From assembly GCF_035222485.1 (NCBI RefSeq), contig NC_085921.1:3844001-3908000 (forward strand): a stretch of DNA of 64,000 bases, read 5' to 3'. The notes beneath the pieces are model-generated. The model saw nothing but the letters and a program-made list of their open reading frames with translations, made no database searches and had not been told where the DNA came from. Both the position numbers and the translations under genes were made by a program. Source of the stretch: Podospora pseudoanserina. Taxonomy: Eukaryota; Ascomycota; Sordariomycetes; Sordariales; Podosporaceae. Positions within the stretch are counted from its first letter, which is position 1, and each line of letters opens with the position of its first letter. This document shows, in pieces, positions 10,139 to 20,552 of the stretch.

Positions 10139-13100
10139 ATGGTAGGATCCCTTTCGACATAGGAAAATGCGGCCGGACGCTAACTGCCGCCAATCCCTTT
10201 AGGCTCCGAAGGGACTCCGCCGGATCGCCCCAGCTCATGACGTCCCCGACAACACGACCATCGAGTACGTTGCACCGACCCAACGACTAAAGGCCTGTCT
10301 AATAGTATAGTATCATCGCAATCCACGGCTTGGGCACCGAGTCGCCGCGGACATGGGAGTTCAAGAAGAAAGGAAGAGGCGGAGTGGTGAGCTGGCTGTC
10401 GGACAGCGACATGCTGCCGGCAGCTCTACCTGAGGCCCGCATATTCACCTACGACTGGAACGCAAACTACTTCAAAGATGCACCCGTACAAACGCTGCTC
10501 GGCCATGCTGACACGCTGCTCAAACTTGTTTCCGAAGGCCGCGGTTCGCAAACGCGACCGATCATCTTCGTTGCTTCTTGCTTTGGGGGCCTTATCCTGG
10601 CTGAGGTATGTCCCGATGGATTGACGGCGGACAGCGGTTAACATCCCTAGGCTGTTAATCGAGCAGCCCAGGAAGGCAGCGACTACCGACATATTCTGCT
10701 TTCCACTGTCGGGGTCGTTTTTCTCGCCACTCCGTTCCAGGGCAGCGATGCCGCCCAGCAGGCTCGGTGGCAGGTGCTGGTTGCCGGCATTATGGGAGAG
10801 CAAGCCTCCGACCAGCTCATACAAGACCTCGAGCAGAAACACGACTTCGTTCGCCAGCGTATCCAGAAATTCACCGAGATCGCGAATGCCGAGGCGGTCC
10901 GACTGCCCCTGTATTGCTTCTTTGAAATGAAGAAGACAGAGATGTTAAGAGGCATTCTACCAGAAAGTTGGGCGAAGAAGCTGACTGAGGGTGTGATGAA
11001 GAAGATTGTACGTTGATTTTATCGCGATTCATAATGTAGCTGACGCAGGATAGCTTGTGACGGAGTCCTCGGCTTGCCTCCATGGTTTCCATCGTCAGGG
11101 GCTAGATGCAACCCATTCGGGCATGAACAAATTCGAGGGTCCAGAATGCCCCAACTTTAAACTAGTTAAACATGCGATCAAGCAATTCGCTGAAAATGCA
11201 CCTGCCGTTTTAACGCGGCGGAAGAACTGTAAGTTAAACCATCCCCTCTGAGCGGCTGCTACGGCTAGGATCCTGCTAACATAATAAAGTACCTGGCAAG
11301 CGGCACTGGATTGTCCCGTTTGGACGTAACAAGGAATTCATCGGCCGTGAAAAGATTTTCCAGGACCTTCTCGGGAGGATCCATCCTAGTGCAGATAAGG
11401 ATGACTGCCAGCGGACCGCAATCGAGGGCCTGGGAGGGGTGGGAAAGACGCAGGTCGCGCTCGAGGTTGCTTTTCGCGTCAGCAACGAGCACCCGAACTG
11501 CTCGGTCTTCTGGGTTCCCGCTGTGGATATCACTAGTTTTGAGAACGCATACCGTGCTATCGGCCAGCAACTTACGGTGCCCGGGATCGATGAAGTGAAG
11601 GCAGACGTCAAAGCACTTGTTAAGACAGCCTTGAGTTGTGAAAGTACGGGTAGCTGGCTTTTGATCATTGACAACGCTGATGACAGAAAGCTACTCCTTA
11701 GCGACACTGCCCTTACCGACTATCTTCCATTCAGCCGGAAAGGATCTATTCTATTCACAACGCGAAATCACGAAGTTGCAGTTAAGCTAGTGGGGCATAA
11801 GAGTCACATTATCTCAGTTGAAGAAATGAGCAGAGACGAAGCCTTTAAGCTATTGCAGAAAGGCTTGAAGGGAGATCAGATGCGTGATACGGCAAGCACT
11901 ATCGCGCTGCTGGAATTTCTTACGAATCTCCCTCTAGCGATACAGCAGGCGTCTGCTTATATAGCCGAGAAGCAGATCTCAACTACACAATACCTTGGAC
12001 TGTGCAAATCCAGTGACGAGGATATGATCGAGCTACTGAGCCGGGACTTTGAGGACCGACACCGATATCAGGGCATTCAAAACCCTGTCGCCACAACTTG
12101 GCTGATTTCGTTCCGGCACATCTCAGATCACGACCCGCTAGCGGCAGACTACCTCAGGTTTATGTGCTTCCTAGCTGGGAAGGATATTCCGCAATCTCTG
12201 CTGCCGCCGGCCGGGAGGCTAAGGACTGTTGACGCAATTGGGACTCTGAAGGCGTATGCATTTATCTCCCAACGGAAGGAGCCAGATACTTACGACATCC
12301 ATCGGCTGGTCCAAATATCGATGCTACGCTGGTTAGCCCAAAAGGGAGAGCGAAAGGAATGGACCGCTAAAGTGCTACAACGGCTTAATAATGTGTTTCC
12401 CTCTCCGGATCACGGCAATAGAGAAGTATGGATGAGCTATCTTCCGCATACCCAATATGTTTTGGAACTGCGGGAAAGGGTGGATGACGAGGAGGCGCCA
12501 ACAGGTCTTCTGTCCAAAGTGGGCCAGAGCTTTTATAATTTAGGAAAATATAAGGAGGCCGAGCAGATGCATCGGCAGACGCTACAGCTACGTGAGAAGG
12601 TGTTGGGTAAGGAGCATCCCGACACACTTACCAGCATGAGCAACCTTGCGAGTGTGCTCGTTAGCCAGGGGAAGTACGAGGAGGCCGACCAAATGAATCG
12701 GCAGACGCTACAGCTACAAGAGAAGGTGTTGGGTAAGGAGCATCCCAACACACTTACCAGCAGGAACAACCTTGCGCATGTGCTCAAAAGCCAGGGGAAG
12801 TACGAGGAGGCCGAGCAGATGCTTCGGCAGACGCTACAGCTACAAGACAAGATGTTGGGTAAGGAGCATCCCAACACATTTGGCAGCATGAACAACCTTG
12901 CGAATGTGCTCAAAAGCCAGGGGAAGTACGAGGAGGCCGAGCAGATGTATCGGCAGACGCTACAGCTATGTGAGAAGGTGTTGGGTAAGGAGCATCCCAA
13001 CACACTTACCAGCAAAAACAACCTTGCGAATGTGCTTAATATCCAGGGGAAGTACGAGGAGGCCGAGCAGATACATCGGCAGACGCTACAGCTACGTGAG

Positions 13101-13769
13101 AAGGTATTGGGTAAGGAGCATCCCGACACACTTACCAGCATGAGCAACCTTGCGTGTGTGCTTGTTAGCCAGGGGAAGTACGAGGAGGCCGACCAAATGA
13201 ATCGGCAGACGCTACAGCTACGTAAGAAAGTGTTGGGTAAGGAGCATCCCAACACACTTAGCAGCATAAACAACCTTGCGAATATACTCAATATCCAGGG
13301 GAAGTACGAGGAGGCCGAGCAGATGTCTCGGCAAACGCTACAGCTATGTGAGAAGGTGTTGGGTAAAGAGCATCCCAACACATTTGGCAGCAGGAACAAC
13401 CTTACGAGTATACTCGGTAGCCAGGGGAAGTACGAGGAGGCCGAGCAGATGTCTCGGCAGACGCTACAGCTACGTGAGAAGGTGTTGGGTAAGGAGCATC
13501 CCAACACACTTGGCAGCATGAACAACCTTGCGAATGTGCTCAATATCCAGGGGAAGTACAAGGAGGCCGAGCAGATGTCTCGGCAGACGCTACAGCTATG
13601 TGAGAAGGTGTTGGGTAAGGAGCATCCCGACACACTTACCAGCATGAGCAACCTTGCGTGTGTGCTCGTTAGCCAGGGGAAGTACGAGGAGGCCGACCAA
13701 ATGAATCGGCAGACGCTACAGCTACGTGAGAAGGTGTTGGGTAAGGAGCATCCCGGCACACTTGAGTAA
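10139..13769 (+). CDS. NLR protein: alpha/beta hydrolase, NB-ARC, TPR array
   Basis: Six exons rebuilt by hand: 10139-10141, 10203-10264, 10311-10605, 10651-11007, 11054-11228, 11290-13769; introns are 45-61 nt with canonical ends, and all phases agree, giving 1123 residues. Exon 1 is only the ATG and is the least certain. Residues about 20-200 are an alpha/beta hydrolase (IIAIHGLG; elbow ASCFGG at 110-115, with Cys112 where the nucleophile is expected; ATPFQGSD). Then comes a linker with [12 protein letters not shown] and an NB-ARC NTPase (Walker A GGVGKT 346-351, Walker [10 protein letters not shown] near 421-429, NLPLA later). Residues 716-1123 are ten kinesin-light-chain-type TPRs of 42 residues. 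This is the fungal counterpart of plant and animal immune receptors: TPRs sense, NB-ARC switches, and the hydrolase is the effector. Members of this class are linked to non-self recognition and cell death. It looks whole and expressed. Confidence 0.88.
12543..13769 (+). repeat. 126-bp TPR repeat array, nine full units and one truncated
   Basis: Units start at 12543, 12669, 12795, 12921, 13047, 13173, 13299, 13425, 13551 and 13677. The last unit stops after 30 residues. Units are nearly identical at DNA level except for a few positions (the residue after EQM, the HPN/HPD switch, the TLTSM/TFGSM variants and the NLAxVL block). Such homogeneity indicates ongoing unit exchange. Because 126 is a multiple of three, the antisense strand stays open across the array as well. 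Confidence 0.93.
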
Positions 13770-14659
13770 GAAAGTCGTGCGGTATCTTTGAGAGTGTAGA
13801 GTGCCAAGTTTTCTATTCCAAGTCTAAAGCACATTCGTTTATTGCTTTACTCGCTCTTTCATGTTCTTTTATGTTTCCTTTTCATGTCTTGCCACAGGAA
13901 AGGTTTGGGAGGACGAGTTACTATTAGTTGTCGTTTATCGTTGAAATACAGCACTTATTTGTGGATTTTGCAGTATGTTTTTGTTTGTGTCTCCGAATCC
14001 TCACAGCGGGCACCGTCAATGGCCCGGAGTCCCGGAAACTACGGGTATTATGAAGAACCCGGAACTTCGGAGAACACGGGCATCATCGGTGGCCTGGGAC
14101 CTTGGAAACTACAGACATCATCGATAGCCCGGAACCACGGAAAGTGCGGCAGTGAAGGAACTGGAAGATTAAACACGAGGACTGGATGCTTATAACAGGC
14201 TCCTCTTGCAGCACATTCGAAGTATTCTGTTTTCTCTCTTGTTAAGTCAAGCTATCAAGTCAAGGTTAATATACTGGTTTTCTACACTCTCTTTCAGAGC
14301 ATAGTCCTCTGCTATTAAGTGCCTATCATCTTATTCACACTTCCCTATACCTTCCTCCTTACAGGGCACAGTTCCCTATACTTGTCTTCCTTCAGTAGCA
14401 TTGCACACCGTCGTACAGCGCAGTCCAAGGAACCCTAGAGTTCTCAGGTTGCTGCTTCCACTTACTCGGCAGGACCTATTTAACTGGTCTGCCAGAGTTA
14501 TAATTCATAACATTTTTTTTAGCATCTGGAGGTGGCCAGGCTCTACCCGAATGCTCCTTGTTAAGCAACCTTGAGGTGGGAAACCATCCACTCCCGTGCA
14601 TCGTAACATCGGGCGGTACTTGTTAATAGATAACATTCGACTTGTCCCTACAAGTTCTC
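13770..14659. other. 3' flank of the NLR gene, contains a minisatellite
   Basis: No supportable gene. Besides the 35-bp minisatellite, a run of eight or nine T occurs near 14512. Confidence 0.4.
14023..14162 (+). repeat. Degenerate 35-bp minisatellite, about four units
   Basis: Units begin at 14023, 14058, 14093 and 14128 with a shared start CCCGGAAC and a shared GGGCATCATCG core; a further weak unit may precede them near 13995. The period is not a multiple of three, so it is unlikely to be coding. Confidence 0.6.
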
Positions 14660-15630
14660 CGAATTTATACAGCTCCAAGGCCAGCCCCATCATAGCTCCA
14701 ATTCGTGAATGCTGCATATTCCTCCGTGTCGAGGACCCAGTTGTATGCCTCGTCGAGCACCACGTCCTTCTTTTTCCGAATCTTCCTACGTCGTCCTGAT
14801 GATCCACCACGAAGAGGTCTTGGAGGTACCCTTAGTCGTTTTCAGTTTTGTTCTGAGCAATAAGCTCTCGGATGTCCTAACTGATATCTCCGAGTGGCTT
14901 TTCCATTGCTTTGGCACGCTTGAAGAGTTAGCCCAATACCTCCTTCGCTTGGAGCTTGTTGTACTAGTCCGAGTCCCTCTGCAGGGCATCTTCCGCGTCC
15001 GTGACAGCCTTCAGGGCGGCGTCCCAGTCGTCCCAGTTGGCAAGGCCACAGAGAAAAACGAGACCCTGGTGGCGGTAGTAGGAGCAGATTCTTTTTATCT
15101 GGTATGGGAGGAGGGCCTTGTAAAGCGCGACGATCCTCGCCTTTAGCTGGGGCAGGATCGATTCTAAAGACTCGTCGATGTGATCCTTCTCCAGGAGATA
15201 TTCGGACGGGGCGTAATACCAATCCATTCTGGAGATAATGTGGGCGGTACCGGCAAGGTTGGTTCTTGTTGCTCTTAGCTGTAGCCCAAGGCAAACACCG
15301 GTCCCTGGAAGCGCAGCCGATGCAGCTTGTGGCACGCTTTGGAGTACTAAGTCAACCATTGCCTGAGCGGATAGGACGAAATCAGCGAGGTCGCCAACCC
15401 CCGGTACTTATCCTGGAAGCCTTGGATATTTTCTGTTGACCCTTTTCAACCAACTCCCTCTATGTGCTTTTGTCGCGCGATTAGATCCTTCAGTTTGGCT
15501 CGGGGGTCGGCTGTGGAGGGCTCATCGGTCTGGCCGCCGAGAACTTTTTCCAGAATTCTCCCCTAGGACCCAAACAAGATCCACATCCTCCAACTCAAGG
15601 CTGTCGTACGCGGCGTTCCATAGCATCTCG
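14660..15630 (-). pseudogene. NACHT_N-type N-terminal domain of a second NLR, decayed
   Basis: Minus-strand pieces in order match the N-terminal domain that precedes NACHT in fungal NWD-type receptors: LWNAAYDSLELEDVDLVW (about 15620), a broken linker with GGQTDEPSTAD, then AMVDLVLQSVPQAASAALP, LAGTAHIISRMDWYYAPSEY, SILPQLKARIVALYKALL, QIKRICSYYRHQGLVFLCGL, ANWDDWDAALKAVTDAEDAL, and finally VVLDEAYNWVLDTEEYAAFT (about 14750). At least three frame changes separate these blocks. The remnant stops just before the place where the NACHT P-loop should begin, and no NTPase or sensor repeats were found. It is transcriptionally opposite to the intact NLR. Confidence 0.72.
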
Positions 15631-16609
15631 GATGTGGAAATGGCAGGGGTTGGTTGCTGTAATGGCACTTGCGCGCAGCGCCCCAGTACTATCACCATAT
15701 GTACGCCACTAATCTGAGTCAAGCCGGCAAGCTTAACTCACCTGTAGCTTTTGATAGCAATCATAGTTGGTTTGGTGCCAGTGGTCCTGCCTACAGTGAC
15801 AGTTGCTCTGTAAACTCGGTTGCTGTTGACTTGTATCGGGGCTCGCCGGGAAGATGGGCTTTTTAAACCACCCGCTGCACCAGTTCGACATGTTCTCGGT
15901 AGAGATTACTTGAATAACGATACTTGCCGGGAAGAGGGATGCTATGGCAACAGCAGCGACGACGAGATTTAACAGTGGCATTCTGCGCGACTTTGCCATA
16001 CGACGAACACCCACCAACCTTTAAGGCCAAAGAAACCAATGTTGTGGTATCCGCTACGGATCGTTCAGGGCGGGCTCTTATTAAGCGGTTTGATGAACTG
16101 GACATCCGGTAGGATACCCTGGAGAGGCAGCTCCAGACATGATGTAGATTGTGTCGTACCGGGAAGAGGCTAAAAATCCAGATGTCGTTTAAATACGTCG
16201 ATGCCAGTCGGTCGCGGAATACGACAATGTGGCGGGGTCCCAAGCGAGTGTTTTCGTCCATCTCTGAACAGATGCTCTCCCAGCGAGCTATACAGCTTGA
16301 TTCCGAAGAAGCCTCCAGCTAGCCATCCATTTGGCATGAAGTGTATAATCTGACGTGATGCCCAGGGCCGTCCTGCGACCTAGGACCATACTGCTGGCGT
16401 GACTATTGGAAACAGGCGCTACAAGTTGAGACTTGCCACCTCAGAAGCCTCATCAAATGCATATTTTCATGCCACAGCCGCTTTTGGCTGACGGTCATTG
16501 TAATCTCCCTTGATGTAATACCGTATATATCCTGCCGGGTACACAAGTGTGTGTGAGAGCACACAGTGTGGATGGTTAGATGCACAAATGGTCCGTCAGT
16601 GTCAGGCCA
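15631..16609. other. Unassigned, overlapping short frames
   Basis: At about 15863-16261 both strands are open for 60-130 codons. The plus-strand frame includes FKAKETNVVVSATDRSGRAL and later MSFKYVDAS, which look like scraps of real protein, but no family is recognised. Confidence 0.3.
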
Positions 16610-16880
16610 GTGCTGTGACAATAATTATTATAATAACGCTTTAAACCTCTTTTATAATTATTAAAGTAAAGGGCGAACAAATAACGACGGAGGTAACAAT
16701 ATAATCGTTAAAAAGATATTAATATTCAGCGATAGCGTTTAGGTAATTACGGTAAAGATTAACCTACGGAATGAAGGTAGTTAATAACGTGACGATAATA
16801 ATTAATGCTTCATCAAATATAAACCGCAAAGTATACTACTTAAGTTATAAGTTCTATCGCTACTAGAATTGGATATAATT
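16610..16880. other. AT-rich TpA-rich island, RIP-like
   Basis: The sequence abruptly becomes AT-rich, with many TpA and few CpA dinucleotides, compared with balanced flanks. That is the expected footprint of RIP acting on a duplicated sequence. The original sequence cannot be recognised. Confidence 0.6.
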
Positions 16881-18418
16881 ATCTTCGACCCTAAGGCTAA
16901 GCTTTCGCGGGTAGGAGGAAACTACGCCGGTAGCTTGGAGGCCCTACTAAGCGTGACGACGTTTAGCGTCCAGATCAACTATCGTAGGAGCAGCGCAGGT
17001 CGTGGGAATAGCGTAAGTTGTAGGAAGGGGCACAGGGACGACGAGCAGGTGTTTGGCTCGATGCTTCAACCTACCAGTATCTCTGCAATCTTTCTTCGGG
17101 AACAGTTTGCTGGTCCATCTGTAACAGATTGCAATGCACGCCCGTGGCGATGTTAGTCTGATGACCTGCCGAAGCTGTTCACCTTTTGAGCATGCTACCG
17201 TTGTCGAGATCATGACCAACCCCGGAGTTATCCTCCCGCATGCGTACTTCCCCCTACGAACAACTCCGGACCAAACCTCCTTACTTACCCACATCAAACG
17301 TAGGCTACTCCTTCAGTTGTGCAACCTCCGTTAGCGGGTGGGTTTTGCACACTAAACGCCCCAGCCCTACCTATCTGACGTGTGCAACATTAAGTACCAT
17401 ACATCAAGACGCCCCTTTCCTCCCAGCTATTATCCTTCCAAAACCACAAGCAGCTAAGTGCGAGGTCACCACTCGGCCTTTTCCGTGTGGATGTTGCCGC
17501 TAAACTACCGTCAACGGCGCAATAAACGTCCCACAACATATGCGGACCCGATCCCTCTCCCTCGTCATCCATCTGACTGATTGATATCTGACAGAATTTC
17601 GGTGCCACAAATTTTGAACCAACGAGCCGGGTCAGGTCGTACACATCCCCAAGTCCACAGCTAATTCGCCGACATTTTTCTCCAATCACTTCAAAGCAAA
17701 AGCAGGAGCAAGGTAAAGGACAAGTAGTAAGTCAATGTAAATTTTGTCAATTCTTTCGTCAAAGTTCTCCCCCTCTGACTATGGCAGGCCTAACCCCACC
17801 CCCTATGCCCATCCCTTGCCGAGTGAGCTCATGTCTCACTCTTACCCATCCGACCCTTTCGCAGCCCACCATGATGTAAGCAGCCTCCCTGCCCAAGTTC
17901 TTTGCTTTCCCTGCCCCATAGATGCTTTTGATGATTCGATTCCAAATGCAAGAAAGCAATTGATAGCCAAAACCTGAAACCCCAAAAAGAAAAAGAAAAT
18001 GTACAATTGCCCCAGCTACAAAGTAAACAATGAAGGGAGAAAATATCTGGTATCTTTGATAGCGCACTGTTGGTGATAGCCTTCCTCTCCATGTTTTATG
18101 GGTATATAGGTAGAACGGCCGTGACGACATTATAGCTTTTCCCCTGAAAATATAGTAGTCCTCAACGCCTGGCGTGAGTGTGATGAGATGGTGATGTTAA
18201 ATTACAGGAATACAAGAATGAAATAGGTCTGGTGAAAAATGTGATAGGTTAAAACAATGTGCATTGAAGTGAAAAGGGTCAAAAGGAATGTTAAAAGGGG
18301 GTATCAAAGAAGATGAGTATGTGTAGGGTAAAAGATTGTATGCGGGTCGGTCGTAGCATCGTTACTCAAATGAGCATGAGATCGTGTAATGCCAAAAAAT
18401 AAGAAAATAAAGCAGAAT
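16881..18418. other. Intergenic, no gene seen
   Basis: No frame has a recognisable family. The right 700 bp are the 3' flank and probable untranslated region of UDS1. Confidence 0.4.
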
Positions 18419-20552
18419 TTAGGGCTTGAACACCGCATTGGTCAGAAAGAATTCTTCGCTGGCGGGTGTTGGCGTCACGATGGGTGATGTCGACGCAGTT
18501 GAGCAAGTAGTCGTGGTGGGAGGGGTTGAAGAGGAAGAAAGAGAGGACGAGGAGGTCTTGGCCTCGAGTTTGGAGAAAGGGATAGCCATCCTGGCAGGAG
18601 AACTGCTCTTCAGGAACATCTGGCTGCCCCGAGTGCGATTCCACTTTTTCCTCTCGACATCAGAGACTGGGTCCTCCTTCGCCACGGACATTGCAGGCTC
18701 CTCCTTTACCACGGACACCACTGGCTCCTCCTTCGCCACGGCCTCTGTCCCACCCATGTTGCTAATCGTTTGCTCAACGTCGGCAAGGAGGGCATACACG
18801 TCATTGTCAGCGTAGATGCGAATCGTCTCCGCCCTTTTCAGGGTCGTGACAGACTCCCCAGTCTTCTCTTTGGCCGCCGCAGTCTCCTCGGTCAAGGGAT
18901 CCTCCATGATGGTTGAAGGAACTTGAGCTACCACCCGCGGAGGAGAGGAGGAAGGCGAAGAGGAAGGCGAGGTTTGTGTGAAGGCAGTCTTCGTGGGGCT
19001 TCTCGGAGGAGTTGACATGCTGGTCGGGCAGTTCAGGGGGCGAACTCCCATAGCGAGCTGCAGAGACTCGCTCACACTAGCAACGCCCGTGGGTGGGACG
19101 GCCAGGGTGGCTGCGGCGGCGACGTGCTCCAGAAGCTTCTGGCGGACCCGCATGCGCCGGTTCTCAGCGTGTTCGAGTTTGGTAACCCAGTCATCAATCG
19201 AAGCGTCAAGCTCAGCAAGGGCTTCCTCTTGCTTCAGCATCGAGTCGTGACTGAACTTGGCCGTCCGGGGTGATCGCAGATATTGGCAGATCCGAGTGTG
19301 TAGGTTGCGTCGTCCAGCACGAAGCGAGGTGTAGGTACGGCGAAGGTATTCAGTGCGCTCATCAAGCTGACGAAGCTCTCTAGAGAGATTGTCGACGTCA
19401 TCTTTTCTTAGTACCTCAAACCTAGCCGCCTGCTGAAGAGCTTGCTTGTGTAAAGCAGCTGCCTCAACAGGGCTAAGCATATTGACCGCATCACTTGCCT
19501 TCCACCCTTTGGGCAGTTGCTCAAATGCTCGTCGCTCCGCACTGGAGCTTCTCTTGGATTCTCCTCGCCGCGACATAGCGCGAAGAGTGAGATCCGACCG
19601 CTTCCGCGGCCGACCTCTCTCCATGATACTTCCTGTATCCGACACATTTCTGGTGTGGCCTTGGGAAACTTGTGGTGTTTCGTCATTGGGTTCGGCCTTT
19701 GGCGTGGCCGAGGGATCCGGTGAGCCTTCTTTGGGGGTCCCGACGAGCGCATAGTTCGTAATACGTTCCCATGGTCTGGGTGATGATCGGTGCTCGATGG
19801 GAGCGGACATGGGAGCGGATACAGGTGTGGGTAGCGTCGAGTTGGTCATGGCGGTGGTGGCGGCCGATGCAGGTGTCAAGGCAGCTGAACAGGGGGTGAA
19901 GGGAGTCTTGATTCTTGGGGAATCATCCGTCCTCGCCGACCGTAGTGGCATGTCCACAGGTGTGCTGCCCGATCGAAGCCGATTGAGTGAGGCCTGTTGT
20001 GTTAAACGAGGAACTGCTGATGTTGAAGCTGGAATAACCAGAGGCGTGAGACTTTTTGGCGATAATGGTTGCCGGAGTTCTCCGTGGCTCCTAAATCCAC
20101 CTCGAAGTTCGTGTTTTTGTTCCGGAGATTGCTCCAACGTTGGTGACAGGAAGTCGACCATCTGGTTCTGCTTCCACGATGCTCCCGGTGCGCTAATCGA
20201 GCGCTCATGGAAAGGTGGTCGGCCTGGGATCGTGGCTATGGTGGGGTTAGTCCAAGCACATGAAAGCAATCGTGTTGGTTGGGGATAGTAACATACGGGA
20301 ATCCATGGCCACTTCTTGTACGGTTGTCATAGGTCCCAAATCCGGGACGCTAACCTTTCGTCTGCGGATGAGGTTGTGTTCCTTGATCCGTATCCTGAGC
20401 CCTGCCGCAGCAGGATTTTTTTCGCCCTTCTCCCCGTTTTGTAACATGGCCAACGCAAACGCTTGCTCGGGGTCCAGAGCCTTCCCAGGGCAAGTAGCTA
20501 CTTGCCTCTCTTTAGGGAAGAGCTGGTATTTCCTCTCTGTCGTCTGCTGCAT
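18419..20552 (-). CDS. uds1: UDS1-domain protein (up-regulated during septation)
   Basis: Two exons on the minus strand, 20552-20297 and 20235-18419, with a 61-nt intron (GTATGT donor, CTAAC branch, ATAG acceptor) give 690 residues. The join reads VAMDS-PTIPGRPPFHERSI, a conserved phrase of the family. The N-terminal part has RKYQLFPKE, ALDPEQAFALAML and HNLIRRRKVSVPDLGPMTTV. The Uds1 domain lies at about 325-460 (LPKGWKASDAVNMLSPVEAA, ELRQLDERTEYLRRTYTSLR, HTRICQYLRSPR) and is predicted coiled coil. The rest is Ser/Pro/Thr-rich and disordered. The family takes part in septation or polar growth; molecular role unknown. The chosen ATG (20550-20552) follows the pattern MQQTTERKYQ, but an upstream exon ending near 20575 is possible. 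Confidence 0.85.

Noticed and set aside
12533-13834. 433-codon antisense frame across the TPR array
   Set aside because: It is open only because the 126-bp period is a multiple of three; its translation is a repeat of no known protein and the sense strand is clearly an NLR exon.
2959-18418. Starship captain (tyrosine recombinase)
   Set aside because: I looked for a long frame with R-H-R-Y recombinase character on both strands and saw none; the Starship idea is kept only as a hypothesis.
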